A stretch of DNA of 64,000 nucleotides from positions 310,001 to 374,000 of the forward strand of contig OZ242303.1 in NCBI GenBank assembly GCA_965207945.1. Direction: 5' to 3'. The DNA is from JAAOII01 sp965207945. GTDB lineage: Bacteria; Pseudomonadota; Gammaproteobacteria; CBDBNL01; JAAOII01. Shown here in pieces: positions 26,620 through 35,797 of this stretch. The translations under genes were made by a program, and so were the position numbers. The first letter of the stretch is position 1. Each line of letters begins with the position of its first letter. The notes beneath the pieces were generated by a model. The model searched no databases. It had not been told where the DNA came from and saw nothing but the letters and a program-made list of their open reading frames with translations.

Positions 26620-26973
26620 ATGGCAAGAGTCAAAAAAGCAATCGTAGCCCATAAAAGGCACACTAAAGTCCTAAAACTAGCAAAGGGTTACTATGGAGCG
26701 CGTAGCCGCACCTATAAAGTAGCAAAGCAAGCAGTTATTAAAGCCGAACAATACGCCTATCGCGATCGTAGAAATCGGAAAAGAGATATACGCGCTTTAT
26801 GGATTATTCGCATAAATGCTGCAGTGCGTGAGCATGGTATGAGCTATAGCCAATTTATTGCTGGTCTCAACAAGTGTTCCATAGAGGTGAATCGTAAGAT
26901 GATGGCTGAATTAGCAGTTAATCATAAAGAGGATTTTGCCACCTTGGCAAGCAAAGTCAAGGCAGCTTTATAA
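26620..26973 (+). CDS. rplT: Ribosomal protein bL20
   Basis: Early-assembly 50S protein of 117 residues. MARVKKAIVAHKRHTKVLKL and AYRDRRNRKRDIRALWI are typical. In other bacteria it represses its own operon. Its stop lies in a short tandem repeat of gctttataaag-type units (26963-27000) that fills the gap to pheS. Confidence 0.97.
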   Translation: MARVKKAIVAHKRHTKVLKLAKGYYGARSRTYKVAKQAVIKAEQYAYRDRRNRKRDIRALWIIRINAAVREHGMSYSQFIAGLNKCSIEVNRKMMAELAVNHKEDFATLASKVKAAL

Positions 26974-27000
26974 AAGAGCTTTATAAAGCTCTCTATAAAG
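26963..27000 (+). repeat. Short tandem repeat across the rplT stop
   Basis: Three units related to agctttataaag; the first contains the rplT TAA at 26971-26973. The unit is 12-13 bp. Confidence 0.6.
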
Positions 27001-27013
27001 AACAATTGCGGCA

Positions 27014-28012
27014 GTGCAGGATATAGAACAGCTTGCACAGGAGATTTCAGATGCTTTAGAAAAAGCGCAAGATGAATCTTCTATTGAAAGCATCAAAATT
27101 GCCTATCTTGGCAAAAAGGGGACTTTAACTTTATTACTGAAGCAGCTTGGTTCCTTACCAAGCGACGAGAGGGCGGCGATGGGAGGACGTCTCAATGACA
27201 TTAAAGTTCACACTCAGCAAGCATTGACTGCAAAATCACAACAACTGGCGCAAGCGAAACTCAATGCGTCCCTGCTGAATGACACCACTGATATAAGCTT
27301 ACCTAACTATGGAGTAAGATACGGCAGCTGGCATCCAGTAAGCAGGATGAGAAGACGACTTGAAGATATCTTTCGTCAAGCTGGCTATGAGACGGTAGTT
27401 GGACCTGAAGTGGAATCTGATTACTACAATTTTCAAGCGCTTAATTTCCCCCCACTGCATCCAGCCCGCACCTTACATGATACCTTCTATTTTGGTGATG
27501 GTCAGTTGCTGCGCACCCATACTTCTACTGGGCAGATTAGGGCTATGGAAACTAGACAGCCGCCGATTCGTATAATATGTCCTGGCAAAACATATCGCTG
27601 CGACTATGATGCTACTCACACTCCTATGTTTCATCAGGTTGAAGGTATGCTCATAGATAAAGATATTAGTTTCACAGACCTAAAAGGGACTTTACAGAGT
27701 TTTATCAATGCCTTTTTTGGCAGAGAGATTAAGCTGCGTTTTCGTGCTTCCTACTTTCCTTTTACCGAGCCCTCAGCAGAAGTTGATATTCTATGGCAGG
27801 ATGGCAAAGACGAAGGCGAGAAATGGCTGGAAATTCTTGGTTGTGGCATGGTGCATCCCAATGTCTTAAAGCATGGAGGAATTGACCCAGATAAGTATTC
27901 GGGTTTTGCCTTTGGCTTAGGCATTGAAAGAATGGCTATGCTTTATTACGGCATTAATGATTTACGTTCTTTTTATGAAAATGATTTACGTTTTCTTCAG
28001 CAGTTTGTCTAA
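27014..28012 (+). CDS. pheS: Phenylalanine--tRNA ligase alpha subunit
   Basis: Catalytic subunit of the alpha2-beta2 synthetase. The N-terminal coiled coil (1-90) is followed by the class II core, with FPPLHPARTLHDTFYF and motif 3 GFAFGLGIERMAMLYYG. The 332 residues fit the family. GTG 27014 is the start (MQDIEQLAQEI). pheT follows after 14 bp. Confidence 0.97.
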   Translation: MQDIEQLAQEISDALEKAQDESSIESIKIAYLGKKGTLTLLLKQLGSLPSDERAAMGGRLNDIKVHTQQALTAKSQQLAQAKLNASLLNDTTDISLPNYGVRYGSWHPVSRMRRRLEDIFRQAGYETVVGPEVESDYYNFQALNFPPLHPARTLHDTFYFGDGQLLRTHTSTGQIRAMETRQPPIRIICPGKTYRCDYDATHTPMFHQVEGMLIDKDISFTDLKGTLQSFINAFFGREIKLRFRASYFPFTEPSAEVDILWQDGKDEGEKWLEILGCGMVHPNVLKHGGIDPDKYSGFAFGLGIERMAMLYYGINDLRSFYENDLRFLQQFV

Positions 28013-28026
28013 GGCAGGTCTTGTAA

Positions 28027-30564
28027 ATGTTAGTTAGCGAAAAATGGTTGCGCGAATGGATTAATCCTCCGCATGACCTTGCAAAAATTGCTTATGATTT
28101 AACCCAAGCAGGGCTGGAGGTTGAAAAAACTATATCTCCTGATACTGAACATCTGCAGCATATTAAAGTTGCTGAGGTGCTGGAGACATCTCCCCATCCT
28201 AACGCGGACAGGTTAAAACTTTGTAGGGTTACGGATGGCAGCGAAGAATATTCAATTGTATGCGGAGCCGCTAATGTCCGTCCTGGCATCAAAGTAGCCC
28301 TTGCTGTGCCAGGCACTAAGTTGCCAGGGGGAATCAAGATAAAAGAGAGTAAGATTCGTGGCACTGCTTCGGCAGGAATGCTTTGCTCTAGCAAGGAGCT
28401 GGGATTAAGTGATGAGCATGAGGGAATTATGGAGCTGGACATATATGCGCAACTTGGGGATGCGCAACTTGGCTCTTCAATTGAGAAATACGTTACTGTG
28501 GCAGATGCTCAGCTTGATATAAGTATCACTCCTAATCGTGGCGACTGCCTCAGCATAATGGGAGTTGCTAGGGAAGTGGCAGCAATTAATTCTTTACAAA
28601 TTAATCCACTTGATAGTGAACAGCTGCCTGTTAGCGCTAAAGATGAGTTACCCATAGAGTTATTATCCCCTCAGGATTGTCCTCGCTACCTCGGCAGAGT
28701 AATTAAAGGTGTTGATTTATCCCGTCCCACTCCTAACTGGATGCAACAGAAGCTGCGTGATTCGGGACTAAACCCTATAAACATTGCGGTGGATATAACC
28801 AACTATGTTATGCAGGAATTAGGACAGCCCCTGCATGCTTTTGACTTAACCAGAATTAAAGGTGGCATAAAAGTGCGGCGCGCCAAGCCCGCTGAAAAGC
28901 TAACCCTGCTTGATGGCACGGTGCTTACATTAGCAGAGGATGACCTGCTAATCGCAGATCACGAAAAACCCCTAGCGCTGGCAGGAGTTATGGGTGGCAA
29001 GGATTCCGCCATCGCGGATGATACTGTTGATGTGTTTTTAGAGGGAGCTTTCTTTACTCCTGAATCTGTTTTTGGCAAACAACAAAAATATAATCTGGTA
29101 ACTGAGGCAGCTCACAGATTTGAACGTGGCGTAGACCCACAACTTCCACGGCTGGCAATGGAAAGGGCAACCAAGCTGTTAGTTGACGCAGCTGGCGGCA
29201 GCCCTTGTCCCATAACTGAAGCATTGAGTAGCGAGCATCTACCAAAAGCACTTGAGTTAGAACTTGCTCAGGAGTGGACTTGCAGGTTCCTCGGCTTTGA
29301 AATCAAAGAGGCACAGATTGAGAAAATTCTTGTTTCTTTAGGAATGGAAATCGTCTCAAAGCAAGATGATAGCGGCAAGGGTGCTGTATGGCAAATCCGC
29401 ATCCCCAGCCATCGTTCTGATATTGATTGTCCTGCTGCCTTATGTGAAGAACTGGCGCGTATTTATGGTTACGATAAAATTCCTTTGACACTTCCGTCTG
29501 GCGCCTTGCAACCGCGCTTGACAGATGAATATACTTTGCGCGAGGATGAGATTCGCGAACTGCTTGCGGCACGTGGATTCAATGAAATCATAACCTACAG
29601 TTTTGTTAGTGAAAAAGAAATTGCGCTTATTGACCCCAGTATATCACCACTGAAACTTGTTAATCCTATCTCATCGGATATGGCGGTAATGCGCAATAGT
29701 TTGTTGCCAGGCATGCTCAGCACGCTTGCTTATAATCAGCGACACCAATCGGGACACGTAGAGAATCCAAAACTTTTTGAAATGGGCTTATGTTTTGTTC
29801 CGCATCAAGACAGTAATAACAAGTTATCTTATGTGCAGCAATCATATATAGGCATGGTGATAGCACAGCCGCAGGGTAATTCTCGCTGGGGAGAGAGTGC
29901 TTATGATTTATCCTCTTTAGTGGCGGATATTAATTGCCTCATATCCTTATGGGGAGTAGAGCAAGGAGTATCTGTGGCATATCCCTGGCAGCAATCATCT
30001 GAAAACATACCTGAAAACATACCTGGAAACACAGCCGAATCCACATCAAAGAAAACCCCAGATTCAATCTTTCACCCGCGCCAATTTGTTCGTATAGTTA
30101 AGTCATCCAAACCTTCTGCTGAGTCGGCGAATAAGAATACAACTAACATAGGCATGGCAGGATTATTGCACCCACAAATTGCAGCCGCTTATAAACTAAA
30201 GAAGACTGATGTATATTTTTTGGAAGTCCGCCTTGATGAGCTTGAAGAGAGAGGTAGCACCGATTATGTTAAATTCTCCCGCCAACCTTATGCGCGGCGC
30301 GAGCTTGCTTTAGTGCTGGATGAAAACACCAGTTTTGGTTTGTTACAAGAATACATCCAAAATGCTTTAGACAAAAACCTGCGGCAGATAGACCTTCTTG
30401 ACATATATACTTCATCCGAACTGGGAGCCGGCAAAAAGAGCTTAGCGTTGCGCCTTACTTGGCAGGCAGATGATGCAACTCTGACAGATGAGTATCTTAA
30501 CTCCTCAGTGGATAAACTCTTACAACAACTGCACACCAAACATGGCATAACCCTGCGCGTTTAA
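28027..30564 (+). CDS. pheT: Phenylalanine--tRNA ligase beta subunit
   Basis: 845 residues, against about 795 in E. coli. The tRNA-binding domain (about 40-150; HPNADRLKLCRV), B3/B4 editing domain, B5 domain and C-terminal FDX-ACB domain (KFSRQPYARRELALVLDE) are present. Two in-frame repeats account for much of the extra length: a 15-bp duplication at 28447-28476 (AQLGD/AQLGS) and 12-bp gaaaacatacct units at 30001-30030 (ENIPENIPGN). Unlike in many gammaproteobacteria, ihfA does not follow; tRNA-Pro does. Confidence 0.97.
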   Translation: MLVSEKWLREWINPPHDLAKIAYDLTQAGLEVEKTISPDTEHLQHIKVAEVLETSPHPNADRLKLCRVTDGSEEYSIVCGAANVRPGIKVALAVPGTKLPGGIKIKESKIRGTASAGMLCSSKELGLSDEHEGIMELDIYAQLGDAQLGSSIEKYVTVADAQLDISITPNRGDCLSIMGVAREVAAINSLQINPLDSEQLPVSAKDELPIELLSPQDCPRYLGRVIKGVDLSRPTPNWMQQKLRDSGLNPINIAVDITNYVMQELGQPLHAFDLTRIKGGIKVRRAKPAEKLTLLDGTVLTLAEDDLLIADHEKPLALAGVMGGKDSAIADDTVDVFLEGAFFTPESVFGKQQKYNLVTEAAHRFERGVDPQLPRLAMERATKLLVDAAGGSPCPITEALSSEHLPKALELELAQEWTCRFLGFEIKEAQIEKILVSLGMEIVSKQDDSGKGAVWQIRIPSHRSDIDCPAALCEELARIYGYDKIPLTLPSGALQPRLTDEYTLREDEIRELLAARGFNEIITYSFVSEKEIALIDPSISPLKLVNPISSDMAVMRNSLLPGMLSTLAYNQRHQSGHVENPKLFEMGLCFVPHQDSNNKLSYVQQSYIGMVIAQPQGNSRWGESAYDLSSLVADINCLISLWGVEQGVSVAYPWQQSSENIPENIPGNTAESTSKKTPDSIFHPRQFVRIVKSSKPSAESANKNTTNIGMAGLLHPQIAAAYKLKKTDVYFLEVRLDELEERGSTDYVKFSRQPYARRELALVLDENTSFGLLQEYIQNALDKNLRQIDLLDIYTSSELGAGKKSLALRLTWQADDATLTDEYLNSSVDKLLQQLHTKHGITLRV

Positions 30565-30579
30565 GATTTTAGTGTAAAA

Positions 30580-30585
30580 TATAAT
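30580..30585 (+). promoter_or_regulatory. -10 box for tRNA-Pro
   Basis: TATAAT 15 bases before the tRNA. A -35 box is not clear. A second AT-rich tataaa follows. Confidence 0.4.
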
Positions 30586-30600
30586 TATTATATAAATGAA

Positions 30601-30674
30601 CGGGGCGTAGCGCAGCCTGGTAGCGCACCACGCTGGGGGTGTGGTGGTCGCAGGTTCAAATCCTGCCGTCCCGA
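30601..30674 (+). tRNA. tRNA-Pro (GGG)
   Basis: A 74-nt cloverleaf. The acceptor CGGGGCG pairs with CGTCCCG, the D-arm has AGCGCAGCCTGGTAGCGC, and the T-arm has GGTTCAAATCC. The loop CTGGGGG gives anticodon GGG. CCA is not encoded. Confidence 0.95.
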
Positions 30675-30689
30675 TTTGAAATAAAGATT

Positions 30690-31478
30690 ATGCGAAATAT
30701 TTTTGTAACAATACTATTAATTCTGCCGCTGTCAATTGCTTCAGTTTCTAATGTTAGGGCAGAGGATTCACAAAACGCTCATCAAAAATTTATGAGTGCT
30801 TACGGCGAACTACTGCAGAAATATCTATCACCCACCGACCGCAAGGAGGGTATTTTTGTAACCTCAGTAAACTATGCTGGTTGGTCGCAAGACCCATTGC
30901 ATAAGCAGGCGATGGAAAATGCTAAACAAGTAGACCATAAGAACTTATCCCCTGTTGAGGATATGGCTTTTTGGATTAACGTATATAATCTGCTGACCGT
31001 TGATTTAATTGTTAGTGAGAAGGAACAAGAAAGCATTCGTAACCTTGATGGGCTAATTCGTAATGTCTGGAAAATACACAAATGGGAACTAGATGGTAAA
31101 AAAATTACTTTAGATGACATTGAACATGAAATACTACGACCGATGAATGAACCACGTATTCATTACGCAATAAATTGCGCTTCTTTATCCTGCCCAGATC
31201 TACGCGCCGAACCCTATACTAGCAAAGGACTCTTTGCGCAGTTGGAAGAGCAAGAAAGAAAGTTTATTAGCGATCCTACCAAAGGCGTATATATAGTATT
31301 TGATGCAAGCGGTAGCAAAGCGAAGGAAGTGCGGCTTTCTAGGTTGTTCAAATGGTATGATGATGATTTTGGGGGTAAAAAGGAAATAAAGAAATTGATA
31401 AAAAAATACAAAGGTATTGATATGAAAGAACGCCCAAATTATTTGCCCTATAATTGGAACCTTAACGGAGATTGGTAA
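30690..31478 (+). CDS. Periplasmic DUF547 protein
   Basis: A 262-residue exported protein. The signal peptide MRNIFVTILLILPLSIASVS is followed by the DUF547 pattern: DMAFWINVYNLLTVDLI, RIHYAINCASLSCPDLRAEPY and the C-terminal YLPYNWNLN. The family's function is not established. The longer reading frame from 30639 would start inside tRNA-Pro and is rejected. greA follows one base after the stop, so the two may be cotranscribed. Confidence 0.85.
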   Translation: MRNIFVTILLILPLSIASVSNVRAEDSQNAHQKFMSAYGELLQKYLSPTDRKEGIFVTSVNYAGWSQDPLHKQAMENAKQVDHKNLSPVEDMAFWINVYNLLTVDLIVSEKEQESIRNLDGLIRNVWKIHKWELDGKKITLDDIEHEILRPMNEPRIHYAINCASLSCPDLRAEPYTSKGLFAQLEEQERKFISDPTKGVYIVFDASGSKAKEVRLSRLFKWYDDDFGGKKEIKKLIKKYKGIDMKERPNYLPYNWNLNGDW

Positions 31479-31479
31479 T

Positions 31480-31950
31480 ATGTATCCAATGACTACTACA
31501 GGAGAAAAGCTCCTGCGCGATGAACTGGAACAGCTGGTTAAAGTTGAAAGACCGCACATCATTAAAGCAATTGCCACAGCGCGTGAGCATGGCGACTTAA
31601 AAGAGAACGCAGAATACCACACAGCTAAAGACCGCCAAGGATTCATAGAAGCGCGCATCCGGGATATAGAAGCCAAGCTAACCAGCGCCAGGGTTATTGA
31701 TATTAAAGACGTCCCCTTTGCTGATAGGGTTGTATTTGGTAGCACCATTGACTTACGTAATTTGGAAGATGACTCAACCGTTCAATACCAAATAGTCGGC
31801 GATGATGAAGCTAACATAGATAATAATAAAATATCCTATGCATCCCCCGTGGCAAAATCTGCGATGGGCAAAAACACCAAGACAGAAATAGAAGTGCAGC
31901 TGCCAGCCAAGAAAATCCGCTACATAATAGAAAAAGTTGAACATATATAG
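31480..31950 (+). CDS. greA: Transcription elongation factor GreA
   Basis: Rescues backtracked RNA polymerase by stimulating transcript cleavage. The N-terminal coiled coil (1-75) carries the acidic tip (GDLKENAEYHTAKDRQ) and the C-terminal domain follows (IDLRNLEDD, VQLPAKKIRYII). The 156 residues are typical. In many gammaproteobacteria greA follows carB; here it follows a DUF547 gene. Confidence 0.97.
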   Translation: MYPMTTTGEKLLRDELEQLVKVERPHIIKAIATAREHGDLKENAEYHTAKDRQGFIEARIRDIEAKLTSARVIDIKDVPFADRVVFGSTIDLRNLEDDSTVQYQIVGDDEANIDNNKISYASPVAKSAMGKNTKTEIEVQLPAKKIRYIIEKVEHI

Positions 31951-31953
31951 CAG

Positions 31954-32014
31954 CTGTAGGGGCGGATGCATATATACCCCCCTTGGCTCCGTCCGCCCTC
32001 CGCGCTCCGCCCGC
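31954..32014 (+). repeat. GC-rich interspersed repeat, copy 5
   Basis: Starts ctgtaggggcggatgc and ends cgctccgcccgc, with an extra internal ccgtccgccctc. It lies directly after greA, in tandem with copy 6. Confidence 0.8.
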
Positions 32015-32025
32015 TTGCGACTCAC

Positions 32026-32056
32026 GTCTGTAGGGGCTGAGCTGCGCTCCGCCCGC
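32026..32056 (+). repeat. GC-rich interspersed repeat, copy 6 (short form)
   Basis: A 31-bp form running from gtctgtaggggctgag to gctccgcccgc. It is almost the same as copy 8 at 47046. It ends 22 bp before the thyA start. Confidence 0.8.
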
Positions 32057-32078
32057 ACCATGTTCGCATCATAATAAC

Positions 32079-32876
32079 ATGGAATCATACTTAAACCTTC
32101 TCCATAAAGTCCGCCAACAAGGTGAGCTGCGTCCCAATCGCACTGGCACAGATGCTTACAGCATCTTTGGACATCAACTCAGAATAAATCTCCAGCAAGG
32201 GTTTCCTTTGCTCACTACCAAAAAGGTACATTTCCCCTCAGTAGTCCATGAACTGTTATGGTTCATAAGCGGTGATACTAATGTGAAGTACCTGCAGGAT
32301 AACGGGGTTCGCATCTGGGATGAATGGGCTGATGAGCAAGGCGAGTTAGGTCCCGTTTACGGCAAACAATGGCGCGGCTGGCAAGCGGCAGATGGCAAAC
32401 AAGTAGACCAGTTAAAACAGGTAATGCGCTCACTGCGTGAAGACCCTTACAGCAGGAGGCATATCATCGCTGCCTGGAATGTGGGAGAGCTGGATAAAAT
32501 GGCGTTAGCTCCTTGCCACATATTGTTCCAGTTTTATGTGGATGGCAAACAGCACCTCTCGTGCCATCTCTATCAACGTAGCGCCGATGTCTTTTTAGGA
32601 GTGCCTTTCAATATTGCTTCTTATTCTTTACTTACTATGATGATGGCACATGTTCTTGGATTACAACCAGGAGAGCTGCTGCATAGTTTTGGAGACGCAC
32701 ACTTATATAGCAACCATCTTACTCAAACAGATGAGCAGCTAACTCGCCAACCACTGCCCTTGCCGCGGCTGGAACTCAACTCTAAGGTTGACGACATATT
32801 CACTTTCACCTATCAGGATATCACTCTCCACGATTACAACCCTCACCCACAGATTAAAGCCCAAGTGGCTGTGTAG
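32079..32876 (+). CDS. thyA: Thymidylate synthase
   Basis: Converts dUMP to dTMP with methylene-THF. The catalytic Cys146 is in ALAPCHILFQF, and RPNRTGTDAYSIFGHQLRIN, LGPVYGKQWRGW and YQRSADVFLGVPFNIASYSL are present. The 265 residues match E. coli ThyA. No lgt gene precedes it, unlike in E. coli. Confidence 0.97.
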   Translation: MESYLNLLHKVRQQGELRPNRTGTDAYSIFGHQLRINLQQGFPLLTTKKVHFPSVVHELLWFISGDTNVKYLQDNGVRIWDEWADEQGELGPVYGKQWRGWQAADGKQVDQLKQVMRSLREDPYSRRHIIAAWNVGELDKMALAPCHILFQFYVDGKQHLSCHLYQRSADVFLGVPFNIASYSLLTMMMAHVLGLQPGELLHSFGDAHLYSNHLTQTDEQLTRQPLPLPRLELNSKVDDIFTFTYQDITLHDYNPHPQIKAQVAV

Positions 32877-32926
32877 CTGTGTTCTTGTTACCTGTATGGT
32901 ACAGTGTATAAATTTACGACGCAGTT

Positions 32927-32989
32927 TCTGTAGGGGCTGAGGGCTTTTATTCATCCCCTCCTATATTCATCCCCCCTTGCTCCGCCCGC
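32927..32989 (+). repeat. GC-rich interspersed repeat, copy 7
   Basis: Starts tctgtaggggctgaggg and ends ccttgctccgcccgc. The internal ATTCATCCCCYC block is present twice, so this copy is longer. It lies 50 bp after the thyA stop. Confidence 0.8.
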
Positions 32990-33381
32990 AAATGCCTGCC
33001 ACTCGCGAATGAACATGGCAAAAATTAAAAGTAAAAAAAATATAAAAAAATAAAGGAAAAAGTATAAAAAACAGCGATTTTATGTATAATAAACAGCAGT
33101 ATGATGAATAGTGTTATTATTTATGACTTTATTTATAATACTATTGCCTTTGATATCTTGGCAAGTTTTGAGTTATAAACGATTCTAAGATAGTTGCTAA
33201 CTCTAATAAGCAAAGAAATCAAAAGCATTCAGCATGGCTTATTGGTATGCGGGAACATATATATGTTGTTGGGTACATTTGGCATGTAAGAATAATATGT
33301 ATGTGAAAGCATATAATATAGTTATTGAAGTCAGTGAGAACTGACATATTTATTTGTTATAACAAAAGGAGTAATAATCCT
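32990..33381 (+). other. Long AT-rich region upstream of the porin gene
   Basis: No convincing gene is present. The first 90 bp are A-rich and AT-rich. A TATAAT at 33312-33317 is the likely porin -10 box. A perfect hairpin, GTCAGT-GAGA-ACTGAC at 33330-33345, would fall near the 5' end of the transcript. An AAGGAG site at 33366-33370 serves the porin ATG. The hairpin may stabilise or regulate the mRNA. Confidence 0.5.
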
Positions 33382-34728
33382 ATGAAATTTAGAAAATCTT
33401 TAATAGCTGCAATGCTAACAGGTGCCGGTGTTATAGCCGTTGCTCCTGCAATCAATGCAGCTGAATACAGCACTTCCGTAAGTGGTAATATACGGGTTCA
33501 ATCTACGGCCGTTACGGCAACTCATGATGGTGATGGTAACCCTTTAGGTGTTGACAATGCCGCTATTGAAACTCTTTCAACCGACTTCGGTGGTGATGAT
33601 GATGAAGGAAACACTGGTGGTGACACTTTCCTGCAATGGAATCATAACTTCGCTAACGATGAAGACACCACTACTGGTGGTGGCTTTTTACGCTTCAGAG
33701 GCGATGGTACTGTACGTATAAACGTCCACGCTACTTCAGAGCTTGGCAACTATAAAGGCGAACTCAAGGCAGAATGGGAACAAGCTGGTCTTACCAAAGA
33801 GGTAACTGGTGATAGAGACCAATTTGCTAAACTAACCCATGTCCCTATTGGTCTTTACTACAAAATAGGTCGTGAACAATGGTTGGATAACAATAAAGGT
33901 TATACCAGTGACTTCTTATCACAAACCGAAAAATTTGCTTGGGTTTCTAAAGAAGCTCGCTTTTCTGCCCATGCCCTTGGCTGGAGTGGTGCAGGGATTA
34001 CTGCCGCTTTGTTAATTCAACGTGATAATTCAGCTAATAGCCATGCTAGACCTTCTGGTCAAGTAGTGTCTCTCGGTGGATCTGAAAACCCCGTGATTAC
34101 TAGTGTTGAAAATGTAGTGCAATCAGGTTCTGACACTCCTGTAACAGTCATTACAAATACGACCTCCTCTGAGGTAACACCCTACCCGGGAGATGTTTCT
34201 GGTTTTGGTATTTTGGTTTCTTATGACGGTGGTGATGCCGTTCCTGTTCAAGCCGACCTTAATGTAGGTTCTGCTACCTTAGCAACTAATAAGGCTCGTA
34301 TAGACTCTAAAGAAATTGATGCCTCAGTTGCTACTGCTTTTACTCAGTTGCATCTTGCTTTCCCAATCGGTGCTTATGTGCCTTTCTTAAACTTTGGTTC
34401 TTCTTCGCTAACAAGAAATTTTGACGGCGACGAAGTTTCATCAGTAACAACCTCTGGTTGGAACTTAGGTGCTTCGCTTGGCTTTGGTGGCTCTGATGTG
34501 GTAATTGCTTATGGTTCACAAACTGTAGCTAATAAAGATATTGATGCAACAAAAGCCAGTGTTGGAGATGAAGCAACTAGTGGCTTTGACTTAATCTGGG
34601 CTACTAACCAAGAACCTTTGAAGGTTTCTTTGGCTTATAGTGCAGTTACCAAAACCACTCCTAACAATGATGCTGATGAAGATCAAACCGCAAGCCAATA
34701 TGGCGTGCGTTTGGACTTTGGCTTCTAG
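33382..34728 (+). CDS. Outer-membrane porin
   Basis: A 448-residue general-porin-like protein. The signal peptide KFRKSLIAAMLTGAGVIAVA is cut after INAAEY. The body has alternating hydrophobic strands, with Asp-rich loops (DGDGNP, DEDQTASQ), and ends GVRLDFGF, the aromatic C-terminal signal. The pattern ...TEKFAWVSKEARFSAH... fits a trimeric porin, but the substrate is unclear. ATG 33382 with AAGGAG is chosen; the frame from 33325 adds 19 residues that do not fit a signal peptide. Confidence 0.8.
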   Translation: MKFRKSLIAAMLTGAGVIAVAPAINAAEYSTSVSGNIRVQSTAVTATHDGDGNPLGVDNAAIETLSTDFGGDDDEGNTGGDTFLQWNHNFANDEDTTTGGGFLRFRGDGTVRINVHATSELGNYKGELKAEWEQAGLTKEVTGDRDQFAKLTHVPIGLYYKIGREQWLDNNKGYTSDFLSQTEKFAWVSKEARFSAHALGWSGAGITAALLIQRDNSANSHARPSGQVVSLGGSENPVITSVENVVQSGSDTPVTVITNTTSSEVTPYPGDVSGFGILVSYDGGDAVPVQADLNVGSATLATNKARIDSKEIDASVATAFTQLHLAFPIGAYVPFLNFGSSSLTRNFDGDEVSSVTTSGWNLGASLGFGGSDVVIAYGSQTVANKDIDATKASVGDEATSGFDLIWATNQEPLKVSLAYSAVTKTTPNNDADEDQTASQYGVRLDFGF

Positions 34729-34813
34729 TTTGAGTAGCTAATCATAAGAGCTATACTTAACTGCTCATAGGATTTAAAACCTTGGAATAGTTAACGGATA
34801 GTTCAAATGGTTC

Positions 34814-34861
34814 ATAAAAGGGAACCTGATAATCTTTTACAGATTACGGTTCCCTTTTTTT
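34814..34861 (+). terminator. Intrinsic terminator
   Basis: AAAAGGGAACC pairs with GGTTCCCTTTT. An inner AATCT/AGATT stem extends it, and a run of seven T follows. It lies about 85 bp after the porin and ends that transcript. An exact copy is at 38328-38375. Confidence 0.9.
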
Positions 34862-34932
34862 ATGCCTTAAATTAATTGTTTTACTATAGTTAATCATTAA
34901 CCTTTTAATATTAACTTGATTATTATTTTTGT

Positions 34933-35004
34933 TATAATTGTTATATTATTAGGTGTGTTTTAGACACACCATATTTAAATTTTATAAAACTAAAGAAATA
35001 TACT
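34933..35004 (+). promoter_or_regulatory. Promoter and hairpin leader of beta-barrel 3
   Basis: TATAAT at 34933-34938, then a perfect palindrome GGTGTGT-TTTAG-ACACACC at 34952-34970, then an AT spacer ending aaaactaaagaaatatactATG. The hairpin would start about 7 bases into the mRNA. Related leaders occur before the genes at 35798, 37584 and 38519. Confidence 0.65.
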
Positions 35005-35700
35005 ATGAAAATTAAACTATTCTTATACAGTGTATGTTTTATCTGTTCTTTAACTGGGATACAACAAGTTAGTGCGGATGAACACGATGAAAGAGATATA
35101 GGGGGAACTGTTAAATTGTTTATAAGTGGAGGATCATTAAGCCCTTCCTTTCAAACAATAGATTATGAAGATAAAGATGCTGATGACCCTACCACCTCTG
35201 GTTCGGGTATTATATTAGACATAAACCTAGGCCGCGGTAATCATGCAATTGCGCTTGATTATTATTCATTTACAGAAACCTACGGCACACCCGAGACTGA
35301 GTTTTTGTATGCAACTAATACTGAAGAAAATTTTACTGCATTATTGCTGGGATATCGTTACCATTTTAATGGTGGATTCTATATCGGGGGCGGCATATTA
35401 AGCTTAAATGGTCCCACGCTAACTTATACAATTGATCGTAATGAATTTGGAAGCTCTGAAAGTACTTTTGAATACGAGAGTGCACAACCCTTGGCGCTTA
35501 CTCTTGGATATAACCATATTTTTGATAGTGGATTTACGATAGGAGCACATTTACTTAGAAGCGCATCTGTAGATGCAAAACTTGATTCTGTTTCTTCGGG
35601 TGGCAGATCATTTGATGCATCTAGCGCGGATACTAGTGACCTTGACCTCAAAGACGGTATAATTCAATCATTAGGATTAGGTATAGGTTATTCTTGGTAA
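35005..35700 (+). CDS. Outer-membrane beta-barrel protein, family member 3
   Basis: A 231-residue secreted barrel. The signal peptide MKIKLFLYSVCFICSLTGIQ ends near VSADE. Motifs shared with the paralogues are GNHAIALDYY, LLLGYRYHFNGGFYIGGGIL, LALTLGYNHIFDSGFTIGAH and the end SLGLGIGYSW with terminal Trp. It is the closest relative of the 38.5-kb copy. Directly after its stop lies a copy of the tsaE 3' end (gtcaataaacgactt). Function unknown; OmpW-like or adhesin roles are possible. Confidence 0.75.
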   Translation: MKIKLFLYSVCFICSLTGIQQVSADEHDERDIGGTVKLFISGGSLSPSFQTIDYEDKDADDPTTSGSGIILDINLGRGNHAIALDYYSFTETYGTPETEFLYATNTEENFTALLLGYRYHFNGGFYIGGGILSLNGPTLTYTIDRNEFGSSESTFEYESAQPLALTLGYNHIFDSGFTIGAHLLRSASVDAKLDSVSSGGRSFDASSADTSDLDLKDGIIQSLGLGIGYSW

Positions 35701-35745
35701 GTCAATAAACGACTTAGTTTTATGACTAGTGGCTATTATTGTTGG
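35698..35745. repeat. Relic of the tsaE 3' end after beta-barrel 3
   Basis: aagtcaataaacgactt...tttatgact followed by a diverged gtggctattattgttg matches 39921-39968, which is coding sequence of tsaE on the minus strand. It was carried along by duplication. Confidence 0.7.
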
Positions 35746-35797
35746 GCGTGTTTTTGATACACCATATTTATATTTTATAAAACTAAATAAATATATC

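Larger units (their letters stand above)
34807..35004 (+). repeat. Segmental duplication upstream of a beta-barrel gene, copy A
   Basis: This segment and 38321-38518 match base for base apart from four substitutions seen by eye, at a constant offset of 3514 bp. It includes the terminator, the promoter and the leader hairpin. The match continues into the beginning of the two genes. Confidence 0.9.

Noticed and set aside
30639..30689. Longer start for the DUF547 gene
   Set aside because: The extension is read from tRNA-Pro sequence; ATG 30690 gives a proper signal peptide.
31200..31748. 182-codon minus-strand open frame across DUF547 and greA
   Set aside because: Both plus-strand genes are well supported there; the minus frame has no recognisable domain.
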